17,996 bases of DNA from Larix sibirica (GCA_004151065.3 NWUY0300028034.1:54839-72834), one strand, 5' to 3'; shown: positions 1-8,276, counted from the first letter of the stretch. Made by a program: numbers and translations. The notes: a model not told the origin generated them from the sequence alone.

Positions 1-63
1 TTTCAGCCGCCTGGCAATAATTTTGGACACCACCTTATACACACAATTGCACAGGGAGATATC
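1..63 (-). pseudogene. LINE reverse transcriptase fragment at the left edge
   Basis: Read on the minus strand, these bases encode ISLCNCVYKVVSKIIARRLK without a stop. This is the conserved fingers-region block of plant L1-type reverse transcriptases. The large LINE in this window has the related block RPISLCNCIDKIIAKTIA near 5585, so two different copies in the same orientation are present. Upstream of this block (bases above about 75) I see no RT similarity, so the copy is broken here or diverged. The catalytic motifs would lie outside the window. Identification of the family is firm; the extent is not. Confidence 0.75.
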
Positions 64-854
64 TTGGCAATAATTCACTAGCACATATCTTGATTCATGT
101 GAAAATTAATTATTTATCTTTGTTTACTATTTCACCATGCTTAAAACTTATGTATAAAACTTACAAACTATAACTAAAATACATAAAGCAATGCTAAAGA
201 AATCAATAGTAATCACAATAATATCACAAAGATTTTTCCCTGAAAACCTGAAAGGGAAAACCATTAACAATGGCTATGTTTGGCTTCAAATTAATCTCAA
301 GCGAATTGATATTACAATGGATACACTGGACAATATTCTAGATTTATCAATTGGCACTATAGCGTTTCTTGCATCTTAGTAATCGCTAGGAAAAAAAAGA
401 AATATATCCTTTCAATCTACATAATATTTTTGACCTCATATTGTGTCTTCTATATTATGGGAAAGAAATCAATCCACGTTGTCTCATGTCCTCTATTGTA
501 ATTTGGCTTGTAGTCTCCAATTTGGACCCCATAATTAATGTACAAGCTTGATTTTCCCACCTTTCTCTCAAACAGATGCATCCCCTTTACTTCACTCCCA
601 TGGAAACCCAATTTCTCTTGACTTATTTATTCTCCAATGCCACCAAGAAAACCTTTTGTTTCCTTTTCCTTAGTGCATTGTCTCCTTTTCCTGCTTGCCA
701 ACTTGTGCCACATGGTAGCACTTGAATTGTTGGCGGTTACCATTCTTGATGTTGGATGGTTGTGTGCATGTGTGGAGGGAAATTTGATGAAAATTTGTGG
801 CAATGTGGAGCAAGTAATGTTGGGGTGAGCTCTGCACTCCTACCCCCTCTGCAT
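64..854. other. AT-rich stretch, no recognisable gene
   Basis: Only short open frames occur here, the longest about 60-70 codons (191-379 plus; 637-828 plus; 670-882 minus). None resembles a family I know. The 637-828 frame starts with a hydrophobic Leu/Val-rich stretch, but it partly overlaps the end of the minus-strand ghost frame's surroundings and its composition is unremarkable. I see no repeat or terminal structure that would define an element. Confidence 0.5.
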
Positions 855-1649
855 TCAAAACCAATGCGAAGTGCAAATCCATGTGCTTCCTTCACGTTGC
901 AAACTTTCCATTAACTTGTAATATGCTTGTATTGAAGACATTTTATTTTCTCCATGATCCTTTTTCGAATCACACCTTGCCAATGGGAGCATTTTGGTCT
1001 CCATAAGATCATTTGTAAAGGAGATGGAAGACAAGGCCTCAGTCATTTCCCAAGTATAGTACTCCATTAGATATGAAGGCTTCTTGCTTGTATCAACCAG
1101 TTTGATTGCCTACTCTTATTTTGCTATTAAAAGAGATATTCTTCCTTGATGTGCTTTGATGAGGTATATCTTACCACCTTTGACCAAGAAATATTTGATT
1201 TCTTTCATATAGAAAGTTGCCTCCATGTCCCACAAATATGGGTTGTCAAACATCACTTCACATGCATCATCATGATCCATACCATGCTCCCCATGAACCT
1301 ACAGTTGATCGATGATTGTTGCAACTGTTTGTTGGATTGTTTCCTCCTCAATTGTGTTTTCCTTAACTAAACTGATGGAGACATTAGGATGGCCAACCAT
1401 TGATTGGGAACCTTGAGTTAGCCCAAGGAGAATATTGAAGTGCATCTCTGAATCACCGGTGATTTTGCCACATTTTAGACCTTGAACATTACATTTTGTT
1501 TGCAAAGCTTATTTTTTTACCTCTTGCTTCTCCATGTGGTTGCTAAGGTACTCAATTGTTTGTCGCATTCCTCCCAACTGGTTTGTCATTCATCATATAA
1601 TTTTATTTATCTTTGCATTCGCATCTCCTCCAAACCCCCCTGAAACCAT
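855..1649 (-). pseudogene. Decayed 265-codon reading frame, possibly gypsy-like polyprotein
   Basis: One minus-strand frame can be followed from an ATG at 1649-1647 to a TGA at 857-855. It is broken only by TGA TGA (1595-1590), TAA (1511-1509), TAG (1301-1299), TAA (1118-1116) and TAG (1112-1110). That is six internal stops where very roughly 18 would be expected by chance in DNA this AT-rich. The N-terminal part is hydrophilic (MTNQLGGMRQTIEYLSNHME) and could be helical. The middle reads PYLWDMEATFYMKEIKYFLV followed by KGGKIYLIKAH, which resembles the stretch after the aspartic protease in some plant Ty3/gypsy polyproteins. This assignment is from memory of the family and weak. All six stops can be made from Gln, Arg or Trp codons by C-to-T or G-to-A. 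An unrelated host gene remains possible. Confidence 0.45.
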
Positions 1650-2131
1650 TTTGAGCCTCTCACCCAAGCCTTATTCAAGACATAACCAAAAAGGGCCCAG
1701 GGGTTCTCCATAAAACTAAACAAAACCTACTCAAGATCAATTAATATAATAAGGGAGATACTATATCCCACAATACCCCTAACCATTTTGAAGACAACAA
1801 TCTAAAAGACAAAACCCCTAAGCACTGAAGCCCAGGAAAATAACCCGTAGAGAATCAAAGCACAATTGGTGAAGCTTGATTGTCTTTATTAACAAGAAAA
1901 AAAACTACCACGAAAATCCATGGACATAAAGGAACCAAATGAAATTGTACTACATAAGAATTCTAAATCTTGGAATAAAAATTGACGAGAAAAATGAAAA
2001 TGGAATGACTAGGGCATACCTATCCCATGCTCACATTGTTTTCCACTCAAAAAAGTCAAGGATATGGAAGTAGGATCTCCTTTCGAGGAACAAGCCAAAC
2101 CAACACAAATAAGTTTGAAACAAATTATCCC
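1650..2131. other. Unassigned sequence
   Basis: No gene is recognised. The minus-strand ghost frame at 855-1649 may extend a little upstream (GLGERLK just before its ATG), and an alternative frame there also lacks stops (MENPWALFGYVLNKAWVRG). Nothing else in this stretch forms a coherent frame or repeat. Confidence 0.4.
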
Positions 2132-2533
2132 TTATAAGAACCGAATTATCCCACCTACGAAGTTGAAGTTAATTAAATGTTGTGTGAGAACGATCTTCCC
2201 TCGAACTTGAGCCATGGCGACGAGGGAATGTATTACATGAGGGGGTGATAATACCCCTCGTTCCACAATTATTTGCCATGAATTCCATGTCCTCCACTGC
2301 ATGTTGAGTGTTGTATGTGCATTGTTTCGATAATGACTTGATTTGGTGAAATAGTCTTTTATAATCTCATAAGCATGATTAAGTTCATGAAGGTGTGAAC
2401 CATAACAGCACCAAGGGAGCCAAAATCTCTCTGCAGGACTCCCAATTTTAACCATAATTTCTTCATGAAGGTAGACAACCTCATTTTCCTTCCCATTGCT
2501 AATCGTCCTTGCAACTAATATAGTCCCACACAT
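2132..2533 (-). CDS. Unrecognised 133-codon open reading frame
   Basis: An uninterrupted minus-strand frame runs from ATG (2533) to a stop at 2132. It encodes a mixed, soluble-looking protein with several Trp and His residues (for example RFWLPWCCYGSHLHELNHAY). I see no signal peptide, clear membrane segment or known motif, and I do not recognise a family. A stop-free run of this length can occur by chance a little under once in 18 kb of six-frame AT-rich DNA, so it may not be a gene. It lies in the same orientation as the neighbouring decayed frames, which hints at an old element or gene remnant. Confidence 0.2.
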   Translation of the reverse strand: MCGTILVARTISNGKENEVVYLHEEIMVKIGSPAERFWLPWCCYGSHLHELNHAYEIIKDYFTKSSHYRNNAHTTLNMQWRTWNSWQIIVERGVLSPPHVIHSLVAMAQVRGKIVLTQHLINFNFVGGIIRFL

Positions 2534-2949
2534 AAATATTTATGGTGCACATGCTAATAACCCAATAACCCTCATGAAGGTTGTGCTACCAACCCCTATG
2601 TTCCTTGTTGAACGTGTGCCTATTAATCTCATGTTTATGAACATTTATCATTTTTTTTCAATGTAAGAACTAATTGGATGTTATTTGGGATGTCTTTTGG
2701 GATGTCTTTTGGGCATGCAAGTACATTCAAAATAATGTAATAAAACTATATATTTAGTTTTTAAATGTAAATATTAAACATCAAGTCATCCAAAAAGATC
2801 ATTTTTCATTAATATTTTAGTGGATGCAAATAAAAGTCACATTTAAATAAAAGGGGCCCATTACCAAGCTAAGGAGATTCCCTATCAAACAAAATCGATG
2901 AGATTATGTCATAATTCCTCTAAAAAATCAAGGGGATTTACCACAAGTC
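2534..2949. other. AT-rich spacer before the LINE 3' end
   Basis: No coding sequence is recognised. The stretch holds a short tandem repeat (2687-2713) and a run of eight T (2651-2658). The T run would read as poly(A) on the LINE strand and may mark the LINE 3' terminus, but no target duplication could be matched to it. Confidence 0.35.
2687..2713. repeat. 12-bp tandem repeat, about 2.25 copies
   Basis: The unit gggatgtctttt occurs at 2687-2698 and 2699-2710 and is followed by ggg. It is exact and local, consistent with replication slippage. No function is suggested. Confidence 0.85.
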
Positions 2950-2959
2950 TATTTTAATT

Positions 2960-3480
2960 TCTAACTACCAAGGCCATCCATCTAATAACTCAAAAACGGT
3001 CTTGAGACTATAGCTATCTCTTGGTCATTAATCCTCTCCCATCTGTACCATATACCTTCACCAACATGAAGACCATTCTTGGAGAGTTGATCAACCCTTG
3101 TGTTTCTTTCTCCAAATATGTGTTGAAAGGAGATGATATGAAAGTGGCCTAGAAGTCTAATAATATCATCATGAATATGGGAATATGGGCAAGGATAATT
3201 TTTTAGGCTGCCTTTTTTTCCTCATCCACTCAATAACAATTTTAGATTCTTTAAATACATGTAAGTGATGTACACCTTTCACTATTGCCAACGAGATATA
3301 TAGTTTTAATGCCAACAGTTATGTCTTGTTATTAGTGTTTCTCCCCACTCCAGTTGCAAAACTTATCTAATGAGAATTTGATAAATGGAGTATACCACTT
3401 GCACCACCTACTGCAAGATTTAATTGAGATGCTCCACCAAGGTAAATCTGAGGAAAATATTTATCAATAGATTCAACAAC
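2960..3480 (-). pseudogene. LINE RNase H domain, inactive
   Basis: The minus-strand translation keeps the fold's signature blocks: LAVGGASG, then LLALKLYISLAIVKGVHHLH, then VFKESKIVIEWMR, then ISFQHIFGERNTRVDQLSKN. These correspond to the four catalytic blocks of plant LINE and RVT_3-type RNase H. Three of four active-site positions look lost: the first Asp reads Gly (VGGAS), the Glu position is a stop before LLAL, and the third Asp reads Glu (FKES). The last Asp (VDQLSK) is kept. In a live element this domain would degrade the RNA strand of RNA-DNA hybrids during retrotransposition. Confidence 0.75.
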
Positions 3481-3684
3481 AAATTTCCTTAACATGATGA
3501 GAGGGACTCTCTTAGGGAAAGAAATGAAGGATAGAAAAATAAATGAAGGATAGCTGATAAATGATGCACAGATGATAGGAGAGATGTACACATCCTCAAA
3601 AACTACTTTGTTCCTTGACAACCATACTCCCCAAATAAAAATGGCAAACAGATCCATAAATGGCCTAAATACTGAATTAGAAGT

Positions 3685-4563
3685 TCAAGATTCTAAGGCA
3701 TGATCCAAGGACCTTCCATCCCAAGTGAACGCTAGACCCTTTACTAGAGATACATAATCCCACATTTGTTTCAGGTAGGAGTAGTGAATGAAAAGATGTT
3801 CAATGTTTTCACCATATGACTTGCATAGAGGACACCTACTTGGCCCATACCAGAATTTCCTCAACATCAGATCCAAAACTGGAATTTTGCTTGAGAGAGT
3901 GTGCCATAAAAATATTTTGCATTTCAAAGGGAATTTGAACTTCTACGTAGCAGTGTGCCACCAACATTGAATAGGAGGATCTTTTGATGCAAAAATGACT
4001 TGGTAACCAATGCTAGCAGAGTAAGACCCGCCAGATTTATGATGAGACCATAACAACTCATCATCTCTTTCCACCAACCTAATGTGGGAATATTTTATAT
4101 ATATGTCCCAAACATTTCTACAAGTGTCCTCCATAATGCCTAGTTGTTAAGCTTTAAGCCACTCTTGAGAAAATATGGATGTGTTTATTGGATCATTGAT
4201 CTGCTCCAGAAAAACAATATCCAAGTCCCTCAAATCTTCCACCAAAATGGGAGGAAGTGTATGATCCCCACCACACCCTATCCAAGATTACTGGTCAATT
4301 CTAACTTTCCTACCATTTCCTTTGTGCCACTATAGCCAATCACCAGTGACTTCAAAGGCTAGTAACAAGGCTCTCCACATAATATAATTTTTCTTGTAGG
4401 ATTTCTCCTTGTTCCTAAACCAATCCTCAACATATAAAGGTGAAATACATTTATGAGTGACAATAGAAACCCAGAGGCCTTCACCTTTTAGGATTCTCCA
4501 CACCCCCTTTGCAGTGAGGGCCTTTGAAAAGCGGTGAAGCTTCTTAAGACCCCATCCCCCCAA
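3685..4563 (-). pseudogene. LINE RT-connection and zf-RVT region
   Basis: Minus-strand frames give GGWGLKKLHRFSKALTAKGVW (4563 downwards), the typical post-RT block of plant LINEs, then VEDWFRNKEKSYKKNYIMWR. After a gap comes KCKIFLWHTLSSKIPVLDLM followed by RCPLCKSYGENIEHLFIHYS (about 3920-3780). The latter is the zf-RVT motif, with CPLC and a downstream His pair that bind zinc in the family. The region is broken by stops near 4330, 3943 and 3685. In a live element it would help bind RNA and template DNA. Confidence 0.75.
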
Positions 4564-4779
4564 CGCCTTAGGCCAAACAATAGAAGTCCAAGACGCCTAG
4601 GGGAAGGAGCCACCATCCTGGTTACCCTTTCAAATGAAATTGAAACATGGCTTCCTAATTTGCTCCAAGATACCACTAGGAACACAAGCCAATTAGACCC
4701 AATAAAATGGAATAACTTCCAGCACAGATTTCACCAGGATAAGGCCCCCACCTCTGCTTAACCCTTTATTTTACTAAGG

Positions 4780-5830
4780 AAAAAGTATTTTTTCTACCTT
4801 AGCTAACATCCAGGCCCAATCTCTTTTATGATATGCATTAGACTTCAGGACAAAACTTAGATAACAGAGGTCGATATCGACATCAACCAAGGGGAAATTT
4901 AGCTTAGAGCATATCCAGTTTATTTCCTCATGGTTGATGTTGAAAAAAGAGATAGAAGACTTTGTAACATTATAAACCATTCCTATAGCATCTACAAAAA
5001 GGTCCAAGAATCCCTGTAGGAGGACAACTTCACTCCTAGATCCATTTGAAAAAATGAGAATGTCATCAACAAAAAATAGATGGGAAACTATTATAGGACC
5101 ACCAACATGAATTTGAAAGAAACACTCCGCCTTGCATGAAGAAGTAATATGCCAAGCGCTTCAACCACTAGAAGGAAAAAAAAGAGGTTCCAAAGGGAAA
5201 CGCCTAATACCCCTACCTAATTTGAAAATTGGAGAGGTTGATTCGTTGACCAAAACAACAAAATAAACCAATCTAACACAACACATAATCCATTTCACTA
5301 GGTGTAAGTGAAAGCCAATTTGGAGCAACACTAATATCAAATAGAGCGAGTTAAATTTGTCATAGGACTTTGATAGGTCAACCTTCACAATCACAGCAGG
5401 CAAATGCTTCACCTTAGTAGAATGCAATACTTCTCGTGCAATGCCCACTGTATCATGAATTTGTCTAGCAGCCAAAAAAGCAAACTGTTCTTGGGAGACT
5501 GAACTAGACAAAATACCTTTAATTATGGAGGCAATGGTTTTTGCTATAATCTTGTCGATGCAATTACACAAGGATATGGGTCTAAAAGTCTCTAGATTGC
5601 CTGATCTGTTAGATTTGGGAATCAAAGACATGAAAGTGGAATTGAAATTTGAAAGAATACTTATACTTGTCACCCTAGATTCTTCTACAACTCATATAAG
5701 ATCTAAATCAAAGAGATCCATAAACATAGTAAAAAATTATATTTGCCACCCATCGGGGCCAGGGCTCTTAACCTTTTGCAATGACTTAATTGCCTCCTTG
5801 ATATCCTATAATGAGACCTTCTCCATCAGC
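4780..5830 (-). pseudogene. LINE reverse transcriptase domain, broken
   Basis: The minus strand reads KSPGPDGW (about 5767-5745), FMSLIPKSNRSGNLETF, RPISLCNCIDKIIAKTIA, QEQFAFLAARQIHDT, VKVDLSKSYDK (motif A, with its catalytic Asp) and, after a frameshift near 5160, HLFFVDDILIFSNGS (motif C, FVDD at about 5072-5061). All three catalytic Asp codons are therefore still present. The block from 5673 to 5161 is open for 170 codons, then VNVTKSS-like and KVEKILF blocks follow down to about 4780. Two stops near 5675-5750 and the frameshift abolish function. The enzyme would carry out target-primed reverse transcription. Confidence 0.88.
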
Positions 5831-6046
5831 TCATTATTCTTATCCTCGTCAACATATGAAGGAACAAGTGCAACTATTTTCATCATCTGTGCAATCGAAG
5901 CTCTATCATCTTCCTTGAAGGGACTGCTAAAGTGTTGGAACCATGCATTATCCAGATTACTAAAACTAGATACTGTACCTCCCTCCTCATCTACTGATTT
6001 CCAAAGGGAAATTGCATTCTTCCCGTGGTTGATAAAATTATAGAAA

Positions 6047-6054
6047 AAATTCAT
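6047..6054. repeat. Left copy of the flanking repeat of the hairpin
   Basis: The sequence aaattcat here is repeated exactly at 6204-6211 on the other side of the hairpin. This is best explained as a target-site duplication created on insertion into the LINE. Confidence 0.65.
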
Positions 6055-6206
6055 GTTTGAGAAAAGAAGAAGAGGATCTGCGTTTGTGAAATGAAAGTTC
6101 TCGACGTTTCAATCCTTACTATAGGATCATCATCAGGAGACAGCGAAGTCTGAAACGTCGAGAACTTTCATTTCACAAACGCAGATCCTCTTCTTCTTTT
6201 CTCAAA
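6055..6206 (-). mobile_element. Perfect 56-bp-arm hairpin insertion, Penelope-like candidate
   Basis: Bases 6056-6111 and 6151-6206 are exact reverse complements over 56 bp (they begin tttgagaaaagaagaagagg on each strand), separated by a non-symmetrical 39-nt loop. The 8-bp sequence aaattcat stands on both sides (6047-6054 and 6204-6211), the right copy sharing three A with the arm, so a target duplication of 5-8 bp is likely. The insert interrupts the LINE linker. The minus strand of the loop and inner arm holds a type I hammerhead-like motif, typical of the terminal repeats of Penelope-like elements. No protein is encoded. It could instead be an unrelated fold-back element. A sequencing fold-back artefact is less likely given the flanking repeat and the asymmetric loop. 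Confidence 0.75.
6097..6141 (-). ncRNA. Type I hammerhead ribozyme-like motif
   Basis: On the minus strand the order is GUCUC (6141-6137), CUGAUGA (6136-6130), one extra U, a hairpin GAUCCU/AGGAUU (6128-6123 with 6116-6111, closing pair G-U), GAA (6110-6108), ACGU (6107-6104), C (6103), then GAGAAC (6102-6097). This matches the hammerhead layout: stem I from GUCUC with GAGAAC (four pairs, then a bulge), the invariant CUGAUGA, stem II, GAA, a minimal stem III made of AC and GU, and cleavage after GUC between 6103 and 6102. The very short stem III is typical of Penelope-like hammerheads, which may act as dimers. The extra U beside stem II is non-canonical, so activity is uncertain. Confidence 0.6.
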
Positions 6207-6211
6207 TTCAT
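6204..6211. repeat. Right copy of the flanking repeat of the hairpin
   Basis: The sequence aaattcat matches 6047-6054. The first three A also pair with the ttt at 6056-6058, so the exact element end is ambiguous by three bases. Confidence 0.65.
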
Positions 6212-6619
6212 CTCTGCATATGGCACTTTATAAAAATTTCAAGTTATCATCTCCTTTTTACATCCAAATGGATCTCCTCTTTAATCTCTGCATTGCCTCA
6301 TTATCAACTAGAATCTTCTTCTTCTTAGTTTCAAGATCTATAATCTCCTTCATGTGAACCTGGTTGTTGAAACCTCCAGGATTAGAGGCAAAAAAGGATT
6401 CCAAGGATCTCTCAATAATGCTTAATTCATATTGCTTTTCTTTCCCTTTTTCAATTTCCCACGCCACAAATTCAGATTTGATTTTCTTAACATTAAGAAG
6501 GAACTGTATTGCAGCAGACTCTCTTCCGGAATTGTCAAAGGGAACCCACAACCCCTTAACCACCTATTTATAACCCTCATCCTCAAGACAAGTAGAACAA
6601 AATTTGAAAGGACCAAGGG

Positions 6620-7335
6620 GATTTGGTTGTACCATGGCCACCTCCAAGATGATGGGGAAGTGATCTTATTCACCCCCATGAACTACCTCCTATCTTAGAA
6701 TGGATGTGGTCTGCAGAATACCTTCATTTATTATAAATCTATCCAATATTTTAGCAATGTAGTCCTATCCCACATGCATATTCCTCCATGTAGGCATGAT
6801 TCTAGTAGGTTAAACATCATACATAGACTTCTCTTCTAAATTCCCTATAAAGTAATATGATAGGGGATCTCTACGAGCATTGCTTACCCAAATTTTAGCA
6901 CCCCCCAAAGTAAAACCTTAGTCCCCTCCTAAAATGGATCGATCCTGAGAAAGGAGATCCAATTTAAATAACTTCTCCCAATAATCAAACCTGTGTTGAT
7001 ATGGTCCGTAGATATTAATGAAGGTAATGGCCTGTCCTATCTCCCTTGAAAATAAACTAGCACCTAGACCTGATTCCATGGCCCAAGTATTAGTACTAAG
7101 AAAAGCACTCTTCAACCACCTAGTGACTAGCCCTCCAAACCTTCCTCGAGAATCCAAACATACAAAGTCCCATCAATGAAGAATAATTTTGAGGTCCTCA
7201 ACAATAACGTCCCCACATGCTATAGTCTCCTCTAGGAACAAAACTTCGGGTCTCTATAACTCCACCAAACACTTCAAGGCTAGTCTCTTAGCCCAACCCT
7301 TTACAATTATGAGATAAAACTAACAATAAAAACAC
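6620..7335 (-). pseudogene. LINE AP-type endonuclease domain, broken
   Basis: In minus-strand order I read SHNCKGLG (the N-terminal SWNCRGLG-type block, one frame off), KRLALKCLVEL, RPEVLFLEET (catalytic Glu in the LQET-type block), SRGRFGGLVTRWL, ITFINIYGPYQHRFDYWEKL, LSQDRSILGGD (GGD catalytic block), and finally DHFPIILEV (the SDHFP catalytic His block, with Ser replaced by a stop). Apart from the first block, everything lies in a single frame from 7300 to 6620, with stops inside. The enzyme nicks target DNA to prime reverse transcription. The key Glu, Asp and His codons survive, but the protein does not. Confidence 0.85.
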
Positions 7336-7682
7336 TTTTCTGAGGGATATATTGATCTAAGAGTCCCCTTGAGGGTATTTTGTTTCCCTGGACCAATGTC
7401 ACGAATAGCTTGGTCATGAGCCGATGCCAATTCTGACCTCCAACCCCTTAGTCTAGGAGAAGAAGAAGCATGGGAAGGCATGGGACCAATACTCAATCAT
7501 TATTTCATATGGAAATCCCGATGACGAGGTCTTAAGTCATAATGGGAACCTCCCGACGTTTGAGAGAACCCCAAGCCCAACCCATATGGAACCACATCTT
7601 GTGGAGATGAAATCTCCCTATCGAAAACTGAAGGGGGAGCCTGAATAAACCCAACAACTTCTTCCTCTGACAAAGAGCTCTA
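7336..7682 (-). pseudogene. C-terminal end of the ORF upstream of the LINE endonuclease
   Basis: From 7679 the minus strand reads SSLSEEEVVGFIQAPPSVFD, then SGGSHYDLRPRHRDFHMK, two stops, SSPRLRGWRSELASAHDQ and AIRDIGPGKQNTLKGTLRSI. The second half resembles the low-complexity, basic tail that precedes the endonuclease start in plant LINEs (end of ORF1). It is in the same frame as the endonuclease. A TAG stands at 7682-7680, and I see no LINE similarity beyond it, so the copy seems truncated here. Confidence 0.6.
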
Positions 7683-7832
7683 ATACATAAGCAATAACAC
7701 ATATGAGATTGTAGGTGAGTGTTGTTCGTTGATTGTTGATATCAATAACACGTAGAATTTTATTTTTGTATAAGTATTCAAAATTTTGAATTTAAAGTGT
7801 ACACCTCATACGAGTGATATAAAGTGTCTTAG
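7683..7832. other. Junction between the LINE and the gypsy element
   Basis: These 150 AT-rich bases match neither element's coding sequence. The word caataacac occurs twice (7692-7700 and 7743-7751). The gypsy homology starts abruptly in the protease just to the right, and the LINE homology stops just to the left in the opposite orientation. So a rearrangement or nested-insertion breakpoint lies here. Confidence 0.4.
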
Positions 7833-8015
7833 TTGAAAAAGGGACGCCAAATCATGATTTTAGGGGAATGTTTGCTAAATTTCCATATTGGGGATTACCA
7901 TGACCAAGTATTGTACGATGTGTCTCCAATGGATGCCTGCCATCTTTTGTTGGAGAGGCCTTGGCAATTCTTTAGAAGTGTTGTACATCATGGGAAAAGG
8001 TACATATCCGATTGA
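7833..8015 (+). pseudogene. Gypsy aspartic-protease C-terminal fragment
   Basis: A 60-codon open frame includes LNFHIGDYHDQVLYDVSPMD and ACHLLLERPWQFFRSVVHHG. In plant gypsy polyproteins the block DACHLLLGRPWQ closes the protease fold and precedes the linker to RT. Here the Gly of LLGRPW reads Glu. The N-terminal half with the catalytic DTG or DSG triad is absent. After 8015 the linker is decayed. Confidence 0.75.
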
Positions 8016-8276
8016 AAAAGAGGGGAGTAAGTTTAAGTTGCATCTATTGTGAGAAGATAGTGGTGATAGTGGTAGAGTGATGCTTAGTTCATCAAAGTGG
8101 TTCTTGAAAGAGGTTAAGAAAATAAAGTGTTGGTCTATTCTCTCTCTAAAGGATAGTGAATCCAGAGAGAATAATGTTGTGCCAACAAAAGTTGAGGTGA
8201 TATTGAAATAATTTGTAGAAGTAATTTCATGTGATATGTCAATGAGAGTGCTACTAATGGGAAGCATTTCTTACTA

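Larger units (their letters stand above)
5831..6560 (-). pseudogene. LINE endonuclease-RT linker, split by a hairpin insertion
   Basis: A lysine- and glutamate-rich helical segment runs from about 6560 to 6258 (VKKIKSEFVAWEIEKGKEKQ ... QRLKRRSIWM), as in plant LINEs between endonuclease and RT. It continues as KGDDNLKF with two stops. At 6206-6055 the frame is interrupted by the hairpin element and resumes at 6054 (MNFFYNFINHGKNAISLWKS), reaching the SPGPDGW block of the RT. Removing the insertion and one copy of the flanking repeat leaves a one-base frame difference, so an older frameshift was probably also present. Confidence 0.75.
2950..7682 (-). mobile_element. Degenerate L1-type LINE retrotransposon with RNase H
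   Basis: In minus-strand order this element shows the end of an upstream ORF (7679-7340), an AP-type endonuclease (about 7335-6620), a linker (6560-5830), a reverse transcriptase (about 5830-4780), RT-connection sequence and a zf-RVT zinc-binding region (4560-3690), and an RNase H domain (about 3480-2960). This is the domain order of plant L1-clade LINEs that carry a C-terminal RNase H. From 7679 to 6207 one frame is kept for about 490 codons with a dozen or so stops; later parts need several frame changes. It appears 5'-truncated near 7680. A hairpin element has inserted at 6055-6206. It cannot encode working proteins. Confidence 0.9.

Noticed and set aside
3522-3553. Direct repeat aaatgaaggatag (3522-3534 and 3541-3553) as a possible target duplication
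   Set aside because: Only six bases separate the copies and both lie inside LINE coding sequence. It is best explained as a small local duplication.
4534-4761. 75-codon plus-strand frame
   Set aside because: It lies antisense to the post-RT region of the LINE and has no family resemblance.
5525-6043. 172-codon plus-strand open frame, the longest uninterrupted frame in the window
   Set aside because: It is antisense to the LINE RT and linker, whose minus-strand blocks (SPGPDGW, RPISLCN, FAFLAARQ) are unmistakable. It is a shadow of that coding sequence.
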